Assembly (NCBI RefSeq): GCF_037969875.1
Contig: NZ_CP150218.1
Location: 5,146,001-5,210,000 of the forward strand
Reading direction: 5' to 3'
Length of the DNA stretch: 64,000 nt
DNA from: Paenibacillus sp. FSL R7-0337
GTDB lineage: Bacteria > Bacillota > Bacilli > Paenibacillales > Paenibacillaceae
In this document: positions 1 through 8,784 of the stretch, piece after piece
Layout of the letters: each line of letters begins with the position of its first letter
Numbering within the stretch: the stretch's first letter is position 1
Notes under the pieces: generated by a model
Database searches by the model: none
Told to the model about the DNA's origin: nothing
What the model saw: the letters and a program-made list of their open reading frames with translations, nothing else
Program-made: the position numbers and the translations under genes

Positions 1-509
1 CAGAGCTTGTCGGCCATAACTACGGGCTTGATATCGTAGCTTATGATTGGAAGGAAGCGAAGCCCAATCATAAGCTACGATATTGGATGAACGATCCGGA
101 GTGGTGTGCATGGGTGAAAAGCGCAAACGGCCTGCACGAGTTTCCGCCATACATCGAAATAACGGGAGAAGATACGAATTCATACGCGGCTAAGGTTGAT
201 CATCATTGGTTATTCGACGTCGCTTCGGAGGCGATGGCTATCGTGGCCAAGCCGGGAGCGGGCACATTGATTGACTCGCTTGCATCCGAAACCCCTCTTA
301 TTCTGCTGGAGCCGTTCGGAAGTCACGAGCTTAGCAATTTGGAATTATGGGAGTCGCTTGGGTTTGGAATACGCTACGAGAAGTGGCGGGAGATGGACTT
401 TTCCGTAGATGTCCTTAAGGAGATGCATCAAGCGATCAAGAACAGACCCGGAGAACGGACGAATTATGTAGATCATTATTGTGCGAGAGTCGCGTTAACG
501 AAGGGGTAA
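1..509 (+). CDS. Glycosyltransferase, UDP-glucuronosyltransferase/GT28-like C-terminal part (5' end outside window)
   Basis: The reading frame is open from base 3, so the start lies upstream of the window. The visible 169 residues carry a donor-site pattern of nucleotide-sugar glycosyltransferases: KPGAGTLIDSLASETPLILL followed by PFGSHELSNLE, the usual place where the nucleotide sugar is held in GT-B enzymes. It ends 27 bp before the first radical SAM gene and is very probably in the same operon, so it may glycosylate the cluster product. The acceptor cannot be read. The family is fairly sure; the role in the cluster is inferred. Confidence 0.7.
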   Translation, partial: ELVGHNYGLDIVAYDWKEAKPNHKLRYWMNDPEWCAWVKSANGLHEFPPYIEITGEDTNSYAAKVDHHWLFDVASEAMAIVAKPGAGTLIDSLASETPLILLEPFGSHELSNLELWESLGFGIRYEKWREMDFSVDVLKEMHQAIKNRPGERTNYVDHYCARVALTKG

Positions 510-536
510 GAATTCAATGGCAGAAGGGGTTATGCG

Positions 537-1625
537 ATGAGCGTAAACAAATTGAGTGTCGCCCAGGATACGACAAGCTATCCGAGATGGATCGTCTTGC
601 AACTGCTCGAGGAGTGCAATTTGCGATGCAAGATGTGCTATGAGTGGGGACTCGAAGGACCCTACAAAAGCAAAAAAACGTTAGCGCAGCTGGACCCGGA
701 TCTGATCAAAAAGATCATCGTAGAGTGCAGTCCCGGCAAGCCGTATTACGATTTCTTCGGCGGCGAGCCGCTGATGTACCCTTGGCTGAGCGACATTCTC
801 GCCATGATCAATCATTATGGAAGCAGAGCGGACTTCCCCACGAACGGCACATTGCTTGAGAAGCATGCCGAGATGCTTGTCGAGACTGCGCCCAATAAGA
901 TCTGGGTGTCGCTCGACGGCCCTGAGGAAATCAACGACAGGCAGAGGGGCAAAGGCGTATTCAAGAAAGTGATCAAGGGGATTGAGAAGCTCTATGAGCT
1001 CCGTCAAAGCAAAGGCAAGCAATTTCCGAAGATGGGCGTATCCTTTATCATTACGCCCTTGAACTATATGTACATCGAGGAATTTTTCTTTAAGCATATC
1101 GACTTGTCGATGCTGGACCATATCAGTATGGAAGTGCAGCTCTATGCCACGGAAGAACAATATTCCCAATATGTGGATGTTCTTAGAGAGGAATTCGGTG
1201 TGCATGAAGCTCCGTATGCCAAGGGGATGGTCTGGCGGGATATCAGTTCGTTCAGCCAGATCAATATTCCCGAATTGACGAGACAGCTCAATAATGTTAA
1301 AGCGTATTGCATAAAAAATAGTATCCATGTGATCACCTATCCGAAGACGATAGATGAACTGAATTTGCGTAACTATTTCTCGGGGCAATTCGATCAGATG
1401 GCTGATAAACGAAGACAGTGCTCCCTTCCATGGGTTTATGCGGAGATTACGGCAAGGGGCGATGTTTCACCCTGCCATGCCTTCTATGATTTGACCTTCG
1501 GCAACGTGAACGAAGAGAATTTGGTGGATATCTGGCGCAGTGACAAGTACAAAGAATATCGCGCGTATATGAAAAAAAATATGCTTCCGATTTGTACGGC
1601 TTGTTCAAGGTATTATATCTACTGA
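537..1625 (+). CDS. Radical SAM/SPASM domain protein 1
   Basis: A 362-residue radical SAM enzyme. The CxxxCxxC motif that binds the SAM-cleaving 4Fe-4S cluster is at C27, C31 and C34 (CNLRCKMC). A C-terminal SPASM/twitch region with C295, C313, C353 and C356 should hold an auxiliary cluster. FFGGEPLMYP is the usual SAM-binding GGE motif. The start at 537 has a good ribosome site (GAAGGGG, 523-529). Relatives modify ribosomal peptides, or oxidise alcohols as BtrN does in butirosin synthesis. No precursor peptide is visible, so the substrate is unknown. It is the first of two adjacent SPASM paralogues. Confidence 0.85.
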   Translation: MSVNKLSVAQDTTSYPRWIVLQLLEECNLRCKMCYEWGLEGPYKSKKTLAQLDPDLIKKIIVECSPGKPYYDFFGGEPLMYPWLSDILAMINHYGSRADFPTNGTLLEKHAEMLVETAPNKIWVSLDGPEEINDRQRGKGVFKKVIKGIEKLYELRQSKGKQFPKMGVSFIITPLNYMYIEEFFFKHIDLSMLDHISMEVQLYATEEQYSQYVDVLREEFGVHEAPYAKGMVWRDISSFSQINIPELTRQLNNVKAYCIKNSIHVITYPKTIDELNLRNYFSGQFDQMADKRRQCSLPWVYAEITARGDVSPCHAFYDLTFGNVNEENLVDIWRSDKYKEYRAYMKKNMLPICTACSRYYIY

Positions 1626-1661
1626 TTCATGACCTATTACGTTTAAGAAGGGTGTGTTGAT

Positions 1662-2840
1662 ATGAATCCGAAATCTGAGATTAAACATTCCGCAAAGGAT
1701 TTGCATATTTTAAAACGTACCATCAGGAATACGATGGAAACCAAGCGGAATATAGAGAAAATAGCAGGTTACGCGACACCGTTGCCAGAGTCGGTCGGGA
1801 TTAAACTGACGAACCAATGCAACTTGCGCTGCAAGCATTGCTATCAATGGAACGACACCGGCTACCATCACTTCATGACACCGGAGCAGCAGCGGGAACA
1901 GCTCGACTACGGGCTGCTGGAGAAGCTGATCCTTGAGACGGAACCCGCCAAGTCGAGACTCTATATCTGGGGCGGCGAGCCGCTTGTATACAGCCATTTC
2001 GACCGTTTGGCTGATTTGCTTGAAGCCCATCCCCGTGAGACGACAATCTGTACGAATGCGGTGCTGATCGAGCGAAAGCTGGATGCCTTGCAGAGAATCT
2101 CCGATAACCTGGAGCTGCTCATCGCGCTTGACGGATTCGAAGAAGAGAATGATGCGCTTCGCGGCAAAGGGGTATTTGGCAAGGCGATAGATGCTATCCG
2201 GATGCTGGTCGAGCTGCGCAAGGAGAACAAATTCAGAGGCAAAATTTCGATCCATACCGTCGTTAACGATGGTATGACCGACAAGCTGTACGATCTGCTG
2301 GACTTTCTGGAGGGTGTCGGCGTAGATCTGGTCATCGTCTGCTTCCCGTGGTACATCTCGGACGAATGCTCGCAGGGGATGGACGATTACTTCAACCAGA
2401 AGTTCGACTTCCTTCCGGCGAGCGGGCACAGGGGCGAACGAAGCTGGCATGCTTTTAACTATAAGCTCGATCCGGAGCGTATCCCTGCTCTCATGAGCGA
2501 GTTGGACCGGGTTAATCAGCGGGTCTGGAAAATGCGCTTGCGCTACCAGCCGAATCTGGATCAAGACCAGATTGAAGATTTCGTGCTCGGCAAAGAGGTG
2601 GAGGGCAAAGGCACGATGAACAAGAAGTGCCTGGCGCTCTCGAACCGCATGGACATTACGCCCGACGGAACAATTATCGCGTGCAAATTTTTCAAGGAGT
2701 TCGAGATCGGCAAATTACAAGAAACGTCTGTACAGGAATTATGGCATAGCATGAACTACAGAAGGATAAGGGAAATGATGGACGAACGACTGACACCGGC
2801 ATGTTCCAAGTGCAGTGTCTTGCATTTGCACGGTGTTTAA
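1662..2840 (+). CDS. Radical SAM/SPASM domain protein 2
   Basis: A 392-residue paralogue of the preceding enzyme. The cluster motif is at C53, C57 and C60 (CNLRCKHC) and the SAM-binding GGEP motif follows at IWGGEPLVYS. The SPASM end shows cysteines in KKCLALS, IIACKFF and ACSKCSVLH. The first 45 residues form a charged extension absent from its neighbour. The ribosome site is AAGAAGGG upstream of 1662, and the gap to the previous gene is 36 bp, so the two are co-transcribed. Two different SPASM enzymes in one operon suggest two successive radical steps on one product. Reaction unknown. Confidence 0.85.
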   Translation: MNPKSEIKHSAKDLHILKRTIRNTMETKRNIEKIAGYATPLPESVGIKLTNQCNLRCKHCYQWNDTGYHHFMTPEQQREQLDYGLLEKLILETEPAKSRLYIWGGEPLVYSHFDRLADLLEAHPRETTICTNAVLIERKLDALQRISDNLELLIALDGFEEENDALRGKGVFGKAIDAIRMLVELRKENKFRGKISIHTVVNDGMTDKLYDLLDFLEGVGVDLVIVCFPWYISDECSQGMDDYFNQKFDFLPASGHRGERSWHAFNYKLDPERIPALMSELDRVNQRVWKMRLRYQPNLDQDQIEDFVLGKEVEGKGTMNKKCLALSNRMDITPDGTIIACKFFKEFEIGKLQETSVQELWHSMNYRRIREMMDERLTPACSKCSVLHLHGV

Positions 2841-2870
2841 CTATTCTAAATTCACAAATGAGGTGCGCAA

Positions 2871-3875
2871 GTGGGTATTATCCAGGTGAAAGAATTATCC
2901 AAAAGCTTCAAGTACTACGAAAAAGAACTGGGACTCAAAAAATCGCTCAAAAATTTAGTGAAGCGTAAATCACTGATCAAAGAAGCGGTTGGCGATATAT
3001 CACTTGTAATCGAGCAAGGCGAGATGGTTGGATTCTTAGGCCCGAACGGTTCCGGTAAAACGACAACGCTTAAGATGCTGTCCGGGATCTTGTATCCGAC
3101 AAGCGGGCAGGCGACGGTATTAGGCTATGTCCCTTGGGAGCGAAAAAAAGAATTCAAGATGCAGTTCTCGATCGTGATGGGACAGAAATCGCAGTTGTGG
3201 TGGGATTTACCGGCGAATGAATCGTTATACCTGAACAAATGCATCTATGAGGTCGAGGATGAGTCCTACAACCTTATCCTGGATGAGCTTACGGAGATGC
3301 TTGACGTTAAAGACTTGCTCAACATTCAGGTGCGGAGGCTTTCGCTGGGGGAACGGATGAAGATGGAGCTAATTGCGTCGCTCATCCACCGGCCCAAGGT
3401 GATTTTCCTGGATGAGCCTACAATCGGACTCGATCTGATTTCGCAGAAGCGCATTCGGGAGTTCCTGAAGTATTATAACCAGCAGACGAAGGCAACGGTC
3501 ATTCTGACAAGCCACTACATGGCGGATATTGAGGATCTGTGCAAACGAACGATCATCATCAATCAAGGGAAGATCGTATACGACGGCGATCTCCGGCGTG
3601 TGAACGAGCTGTTTCATGCCAAAAAGATTATTAAGCTGCAATTTACGGACGAAGTGCCAAGGCAAGCGCTAAGCGACTATGGCGTTATTACTCAACATGA
3701 CGGCCTGAATGCCGTCATGGAGATCGATAAGCATGAGCTTCAGCGACTTTCCAAGATGATGCTGGACCGGTTCCCGATCCTTGATTTCACAGTTGAAGAT
3801 ATACCTGTCGAGCGAGGCATCGAAAGCTTATATCAGAAAGATGAGGTCAGACATGAAAGTCTTGCAGAAGTATAA
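2871..3875 (+). CDS. ABC transporter ATP-binding protein (ABC-2 exporter, COG4586 type)
   Basis: The ATPase of an export system. Walker A is GPNGSGKTT near residues 57-65, the signature is LSLGERMK and Walker B is VIFLDEPTIGLD. It has the N-terminal extension (KELGLKKSLKNL) typical of the COG4586 group, which pairs with two unlike ABC-2 permeases, exactly as found downstream. The start is GTG at 2871 behind GAGGTG. It overlaps the first permease gene by 23 bp. It probably exports or gives self-protection against the product of the neighbouring biosynthetic enzymes. That is inferred from position only. Confidence 0.88.
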   Translation: MGIIQVKELSKSFKYYEKELGLKKSLKNLVKRKSLIKEAVGDISLVIEQGEMVGFLGPNGSGKTTTLKMLSGILYPTSGQATVLGYVPWERKKEFKMQFSIVMGQKSQLWWDLPANESLYLNKCIYEVEDESYNLILDELTEMLDVKDLLNIQVRRLSLGERMKMELIASLIHRPKVIFLDEPTIGLDLISQKRIREFLKYYNQQTKATVILTSHYMADIEDLCKRTIIINQGKIVYDGDLRRVNELFHAKKIIKLQFTDEVPRQALSDYGVITQHDGLNAVMEIDKHELQRLSKMMLDRFPILDFTVEDIPVERGIESLYQKDEVRHESLAEV

Positions 3876-4662
3876 AAGGACGTACATCCTTGCGCTTCAG
3901 AATGCGATGGAGTATCGGACCGATTTCCTGATGAGTATTATTAGCGGCGGCTTTATCATACTCGTCCAATGCTTCCTCTGGACAGCCGTGTTTCGCAGCT
4001 CGCCGCAAGAGATTATTAACGGCTATTCTTATTCACAGATCATCATCTATTCCGTGTTGTCCGGCGTCGTCTCCAAGCTGGTTTCTGCCGGCTTCGAAGG
4101 GGAAATCGCGAATGATATCAAGACGGGTGGACTGAGCAAATTTATCGCTCAGCCCATTCATTATTTTAGCTATCGGATATGCAATTTTTTTGGTGGAAAA
4201 ACGGTTCAGACCGGGGTTGTCCTTGTCTTATTCGTCATACTGATGACCGTGTTTACTCAGATTTGGGAGTTTCAGCTTAGCGCGGGGCAGATCGTTATGT
4301 TTTTGATCAGTATTCTGTTCGGACTGCTCATCAACTTCCTGCTCTTTTATTCAATTAGTGCGCTCGCGTTCATCATTACTGAGGTTTGGGGCGTATTTAT
4401 CGCTTTCAACCAAGGCGTCTATCTGCTCAGTGGCGCCATCTTTCCGCTTAATATTTTCGGAGATACGTTTGCTAGAATCTCCAGCTATTTACCGTTTCAG
4501 TATGTTGTATTCTTCCCGGTTAAGATCATCAACGGGAGCTTGGCGATTCATGATATCGTGAGCGGGCTCCTCTTGCAGGCGGTTTGGGTAATTGTGCTGT
4601 TGATCATTTCCAAGTTGTCTTGGGATTCCGGAATGAAGAAATATGTAGCCGTTGGAGGTTAG
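3853..4662 (+). CDS. ABC-2 family permease 1 (COG4587 type)
   Basis: An integral membrane subunit of about six hydrophobic segments with the family start pattern KYKRTYILALQNAMEYRTDF. I chose ATG 3853 because GAGGTCAG sits 5 bp upstream. A longer reading from 3781 would lie almost wholly inside the ATPase gene and has no ribosome site. It ends 4 bp before the second permease start. Together with its two neighbours it makes a heteromeric exporter. Confidence 0.8.
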   Translation: MKVLQKYKRTYILALQNAMEYRTDFLMSIISGGFIILVQCFLWTAVFRSSPQEIINGYSYSQIIIYSVLSGVVSKLVSAGFEGEIANDIKTGGLSKFIAQPIHYFSYRICNFFGGKTVQTGVVLVLFVILMTVFTQIWEFQLSAGQIVMFLISILFGLLINFLLFYSISALAFIITEVWGVFIAFNQGVYLLSGAIFPLNIFGDTFARISSYLPFQYVVFFPVKIINGSLAIHDIVSGLLLQAVWVIVLLIISKLSWDSGMKKYVAVGG

Positions 4663-4666
4663 ATCT

Positions 4667-5479
4667 GTGAGTATCCGCTTGAGTGAGATTCGGAAGCATG
4701 TACGTATGTTTTTTATTTTCGCAAAGAATAGCCTGGTCGGTTACATGGAATACAAAGCGAATTTCTACTCCGGTTTGATCATGGAGACCGTATTTCTGTT
4801 TTCTAAGCTGATCTATATCATTTTCGTTTACCAGCTAGGAATTGAAATTAATGGAATTTCTCCTGACCAGATGATGATCTTCACCGGGACCTATACAATT
4901 ATGATCGCAATCTATACAGGATTGTTTATGGATAACTTTTATAGATTCGCCGGCCATATCCGCAACGGGACGCTGGACCTGTATATGACGAAGCCGCTAT
5001 CGCTGCAGTTCATGATTTCATTCCGGAACGTTAACTTCGCGTTTCCAATTCCGAACCTGATCGCCGGGATCACGATGATCGTACTGGCCTGGCGGCGTCT
5101 TGGCATCGAGCCAAGCCTGATCCACTTGGCCGGATATATCGGGGTGATCTTGAGTAGCACGATCGTGACCTACTCGGTGCTTCTGCTTCCGCAAATTCTG
5201 GCCTTCTGGACGGTGAAGTCCGGTGCGATCTTTGACATACTTGACAAATGTTGGGATTTGAACAATATGCCGATGTACATATACCCCAAATGGCTGCGGA
5301 GAATAGGGCTGTACGTCGTGCCTATCTTGTTTATCACCAACATGCCGTCAGTTTATTTGATCGACCGATTGGACCTGTTCCTTGGGATATGGATTTTTGT
5401 AGCTCCTGTGATATCGCTTATAGTGGTCAGGCTGTTCTGGAAGCTGGCCGTCAAACACTATGAGAGCGCCAGCAGTTAG
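4667..5479 (+). CDS. ABC-2 family permease 2 (COG3694 type)
   Basis: The second membrane subunit of the exporter, about six transmembrane segments. It opens with an amphipathic stretch and the NSLVGYMEYKANFYSGL pattern common in this permease group. The start is GTG 4667, preceded by GGAGG at 4654-4658, which itself overlaps the stop of permease 1. Translation is therefore likely coupled. It forms a heterodimer with permease 1 and is energised by the 2871-3875 ATPase. Confidence 0.8.
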   Translation: MSIRLSEIRKHVRMFFIFAKNSLVGYMEYKANFYSGLIMETVFLFSKLIYIIFVYQLGIEINGISPDQMMIFTGTYTIMIAIYTGLFMDNFYRFAGHIRNGTLDLYMTKPLSLQFMISFRNVNFAFPIPNLIAGITMIVLAWRRLGIEPSLIHLAGYIGVILSSTIVTYSVLLLPQILAFWTVKSGAIFDILDKCWDLNNMPMYIYPKWLRRIGLYVVPILFITNMPSVYLIDRLDLFLGIWIFVAPVISLIVVRLFWKLAVKHYESASS

Positions 5480-5519
5480 AGAAATGCCAAAAAAATAAAT
5501 TATTGAGAAGGTGAATTGG

Positions 5520-6368
5520 ATGAGCAGGATGGAGCAAAAGAGCCTTTCGTCGCAGACAGAGGCCACCGCAAAGAAGCGGCTGGACAACGGGATTGAAATC
5601 TATCAAAACAACGAAGGTGAGACCGAGTTCCTCTACAACGAGATTTTCCAAAAGGAGATGTATTTCAAGCACGGGATTACGCTCCCGGATCATGGCACGG
5701 TCATGGACGTCGGTGCTAATATCGGCATGTTCACCCTATATGTCAGCAGCAAGAGCAACTGCAGGGTGTATGCGTTTGAGCCACTGCCTCCGACATTTAA
5801 GCTCCTGAAGATGAATACGAGCTCGCTGCCTCGCGTAACAACGGTTAACGTTGGGCTTTCCAATGAGATCAAGGAAGCGGAGTTTGCCTATTTCCCCACG
5901 ATGTCCACGGATTCTGTCCAGATCAAATACCGGGAGAACCACGATCAGGATCTCCGATACGGGTTAATCAACCATTACCGGGATCAATTCGCCGACCCGC
6001 GCATGCTAAACCGGTTTGTCGATCAACTTATGTCGCCGAAGCTCTTGAATGAACAAATCCATCGCTGCAAGCTAACTACGATCTCTGAAATGATCCGCTA
6101 TTACGATCTGAACCCCATTGATCTGCTCAAAATCGACGTGGAAAAAAGTGAATTTGAGGTGCTGGAAGGCATCCATCCAGAGGATTGGGGCAAAATCAGG
6201 CAAATTGTAATGGAGGTACACGGACTGGACGGAGAACAGATCAGCAGGCTTGAGAACATCTTCCGGACCAACGGCTTCAATATCTCGATCGATTACTACG
6301 AAGACTTGAATATCCCAAATTACTATAATGTGTACGCATTGAATCAAATGCATATATCGGCTGGGTGA
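5520..6368 (+). CDS. FkbM family SAM-dependent methyltransferase
   Basis: The FkbM methyltransferase core is clear: VMDVGANIGMFTLYVS is the SAM-binding motif I and YAFEPLPPTFKLLKMN is motif II. LLKIDVEKSEFEVLEG is the conserved FkbM motif near the C-terminus. Family members mostly O-methylate sugars, polyketides and peptides, so this is a tailoring step in the cluster. The start at 5520 has GAAGGTGA about 7 bp upstream. A GTG at 5511 is possible but lies inside the ribosome site. The next gene begins within a few bases of its stop. Confidence 0.85.
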   Translation: MSRMEQKSLSSQTEATAKKRLDNGIEIYQNNEGETEFLYNEIFQKEMYFKHGITLPDHGTVMDVGANIGMFTLYVSSKSNCRVYAFEPLPPTFKLLKMNTSSLPRVTTVNVGLSNEIKEAEFAYFPTMSTDSVQIKYRENHDQDLRYGLINHYRDQFADPRMLNRFVDQLMSPKLLNEQIHRCKLTTISEMIRYYDLNPIDLLKIDVEKSEFEVLEGIHPEDWGKIRQIVMEVHGLDGEQISRLENIFRTNGFNISIDYYEDLNIPNYYNVYALNQMHISAG

Positions 6369-6373
6369 TAGTC

Positions 6374-7327
6374 ATGCTACAGCATCTGCATGCAAGGTTG
6401 GTATGCTCCAGCTGCAAGGGCGAGCTGGCCCAGTCGGATGCATTGCTGCGATGCCGCAACTGCGATGCGGCATATACGATCGATAATCGTTATGTATCGA
6501 TGCTCGACCGGCGTGAGCAGTTTGTCCACCCGTCTGATTGGAAGCGTAAAGAGGGCGAAATTCGAGATTATAGTGAGATTTCGGATTCCTTTGCGCTTTC
6601 CGGCATAGGCCGATTCGCAACCTTCTTAAACTATGGTTACGTCTCGCAAGGGAGTGAGCAACATGCGGTGATCGAGCCCGACGATGTATGGAATAGAAAT
6701 TCAGTCAAGCTGCTGCTCGAGACGGTGGGCAGGACGGCGATTTCGGAGCGGCAGGTTATCGACATCGGATGCGGCAGGGGAGGGAACATAGCAGCTTTGT
6801 ATAAATATTTCAAGCCTCTGTCTATTGTCGGTCTCGACATCTGCCCGGCGAATATTGCGTATTGCAGTGCCAAATCCAGAGGGGGTGAATCTTTCTATCT
6901 CGTCGGCGATGCGGAGAATATACCGTTTGCAGACGAGAGTTTCGATATTGTATTGAATATGGAATCCGCGCAAGCCTATCCGAACCGATCACGCTTCTAT
7001 GAAGAAGTGTACCGGATAATGAGAGTTGGCGGTGTATTTCTGTATACGGAGCTGATGCTGGAAGATCAGGTAGCGAAGAACGTGAGGCTTTTAGAGGAAG
7101 CAGGTCTGTCTGTAATCCGCAATCAGGATGTGACTTCGAATGTCCTTCTATCATGTGATGAGAATGCAAAGCAACGTACTGGCCCACAAGGAATTGCGAA
7201 CAATGCCAACGTGAGCATGAATAATGGAGATATCAGTGATTTCATCGCATTGCCCGGCTCGAAGAAATATGAAGAGATGAAGGCTGGGACGCAGCAATAC
7301 CGTATGATGAACCTTGTTAAGAGGTGA
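6374..7327 (+). CDS. Class I SAM methyltransferase with N-terminal zinc ribbon
   Basis: Residues ~8-45 hold a Trm112-like zinc ribbon (CSSCKGEL and CRNCDAAY), followed by a class I methyltransferase fold with VIDIGCGRGGNIAALY as motif I and FDIVLNMESAQAYPN as the post-II region. This ribbon-plus-methyltransferase layout is seen in natural-product and rRNA methyltransferases. ATG 6374 is used here; GTG 6365 would overlap the previous stop. It could methylate the cluster product or protect the host. Nothing in the sequence decides between these. Confidence 0.75.
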   Translation: MLQHLHARLVCSSCKGELAQSDALLRCRNCDAAYTIDNRYVSMLDRREQFVHPSDWKRKEGEIRDYSEISDSFALSGIGRFATFLNYGYVSQGSEQHAVIEPDDVWNRNSVKLLLETVGRTAISERQVIDIGCGRGGNIAALYKYFKPLSIVGLDICPANIAYCSAKSRGGESFYLVGDAENIPFADESFDIVLNMESAQAYPNRSRFYEEVYRIMRVGGVFLYTELMLEDQVAKNVRLLEEAGLSVIRNQDVTSNVLLSCDENAKQRTGPQGIANNANVSMNNGDISDFIALPGSKKYEEMKAGTQQYRMMNLVKR

Positions 7328-7373
7328 CATAGCCGTAATATCGACAATAATTTTAGGTTAGGAGAAATATTGT

Positions 7374-8411
7374 ATGGAAGATATTATTTCCCTGGACACC
7401 TTTCAACCCTTCGACGGCATGACCAAAATGTTTCCTCATCATAATTTTCCATACTTTAGTTGCGACTACAATTTGTATTTAACGCTTGCCAGATATTTCG
7501 AAAAAGATGAACTGCCGATTTTGAATAATGTGATTAGTATTTATAGATTTAATGAACAAAAAATACAAGCAAGAGGATATTTCAAGTTAGAGGTATTGGA
7601 GCTTCAGGAGGGAGATCAGATCCTTGAGGAAATGGGGATCTCTGTTCGTAAAAAATCCCCTGCACTAGATACGTTACAAGATGAGATCATAAGCTCTATT
7701 TCCAGGGGGCATCCGATTTCCATTTTTATTGATTTATTCTATCAACGCGGGAGAGACTTTTACTATAACAAAAAACATGGACTGCACCCTGTTTTTGTCT
7801 ATGGCTTCAATCGGACTAACGGGGAAATATATACGGTTGATGATATTACAGAATACAGGCAATATTCTTTACCATTTTCAGAATTTAAATTGTCATGCCT
7901 GAGTTCGGAACATGTGAAAATGCCAAACTATTTTTGGGAATATGCACTAGTGTCCCCCACTGATCATGATAGCTTGAACAATAAGAGGTTAGCACAAAAT
8001 AACATCAATAAATTTATAGAAAATATGTGCAGGTATCAAAATGAAATAACGGAAAGTTTAAATAATATATTGTTGTTGGCAGAAAATTACGAGCTCATTA
8101 TAACAAATGAAACGATTATAGAAACACTAAGCAGTACTATTTATAGGAAATGTTCTGAGAAATACAGGTTAAATACTCTCTATAAGTATAACCTTGATCA
8201 TATCAATGCAAAAGATACGCTTGACCCGTTATTGGACCAAATTATTAATGACTGGAAGGCAGTAAGGTTCTATTCGAATAAAGCCATCATGTCCCAAAAG
8301 TTCACTGGGGAAATAAAAGACAAGTGCATTGGTTTATTCACAAAAATATATACGAATGAAGTGCATTTTAATCATCATTTTTATTTAATGTTAAAGGCTG
8401 CGAGACTGTAA
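7374..8411 (+). CDS. BtrH N-terminal domain-like protein (C39-type cysteine peptidase fold, possible acyltransferase)
   Basis: The first ~175 residues fit the BtrH_N pattern: an early cysteine (C30 in YFSCDYNLYL), a histidine region (H135/H138 in KKHGLHPVFVYGF) and an aspartate in the IYTVDDITEY turn. BtrH moves an aminobutyryl side chain from a carrier protein to an aminoglycoside in butirosin synthesis. Related domains occur across Bacillales biosynthetic clusters. The C-terminal half is helical with no family I recognise. The gene is clearly more AT-rich than the six before it, so it may have a separate origin. It is the last gene of the operon, followed by a strong terminator. Confidence 0.6.
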   Translation: MEDIISLDTFQPFDGMTKMFPHHNFPYFSCDYNLYLTLARYFEKDELPILNNVISIYRFNEQKIQARGYFKLEVLELQEGDQILEEMGISVRKKSPALDTLQDEIISSISRGHPISIFIDLFYQRGRDFYYNKKHGLHPVFVYGFNRTNGEIYTVDDITEYRQYSLPFSEFKLSCLSSEHVKMPNYFWEYALVSPTDHDSLNNKRLAQNNINKFIENMCRYQNEITESLNNILLLAENYELIITNETIIETLSSTIYRKCSEKYRLNTLYKYNLDHINAKDTLDPLLDQIINDWKAVRFYSNKAIMSQKFTGEIKDKCIGLFTKIYTNEVHFNHHFYLMLKAARL

Positions 8412-8457
8412 AGCTGAACCAGCAATGTGAGTCAGGTAACCGAGTAGAGCATCAGAT

Positions 8458-8497
8458 AGACCGCATACCTTTGCGAGAGGGGGCGGTCTTTTTGTTT
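8458..8497 (+). terminator. Intrinsic terminator of the biosynthetic operon
   Basis: The stem AGACCGC (8458-8464) pairs with GCGGTCT (8483-8489), with extra pairs inside, followed by TTTTTGTTTTTG. It ends the cluster that began left of the window. It is one of a family of hairpins in this window sharing the GACCGC/GCGGTC stem. Confidence 0.85.
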
Positions 8498-8664
8498 TTG
8501 CCTATAATCCATTGCCATACCATATTCCCTGTTTCATGGAAGGATCGGCTGGGGAATGTGTCTATTTTCGTAATATATTAAAATCATTCGTGCATTACCC
8601 GTATTTAGACTTTCGCTTCGTGTTGTTAATATGAAAGCAGTTACAGCCTAATCATCCGCTTTTG

Positions 8665-8678
8665 TGAATGCGTTTTCA
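8665..8678 (+). promoter_or_regulatory. cre-like catabolite repression site upstream of the xylanase
   Basis: TGAATGCGTTTTCA matches the CcpA cre consensus TGWAANCGNTNWCA at 13 of 14 positions. It lies about 107 bp before the GH10 start inside a 373-bp gap. A site here would fit glucose repression of a xylanase. The rest of the gap (8498-8784) holds only a weak TTGACT box at 8717 and the ribosome site AAAAGGAG. No other gene is visible in it. Confidence 0.55.
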
Positions 8679-8784
8679 AACTTTGTCTGCCAATGGGTTC
8701 AGAGGGAGGTGCGGAATTGACTGTCAAGCCAGACTTGGCGTAATCAAGGGTAAGAATCTCCATAAGAAAAGGAGTCAAACTTAG

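Noticed and set aside
681-1388. 235-codon open frame on the minus strand inside radical SAM gene 1
   Set aside because: It lies antisense to a gene with clear motifs, has no ribosome site, and its translation shows no family pattern.
1710-2564. 284-codon minus-strand frame inside radical SAM gene 2
   Set aside because: Shadow of the GC-biased plus-strand gene; no start signal or recognisable protein.
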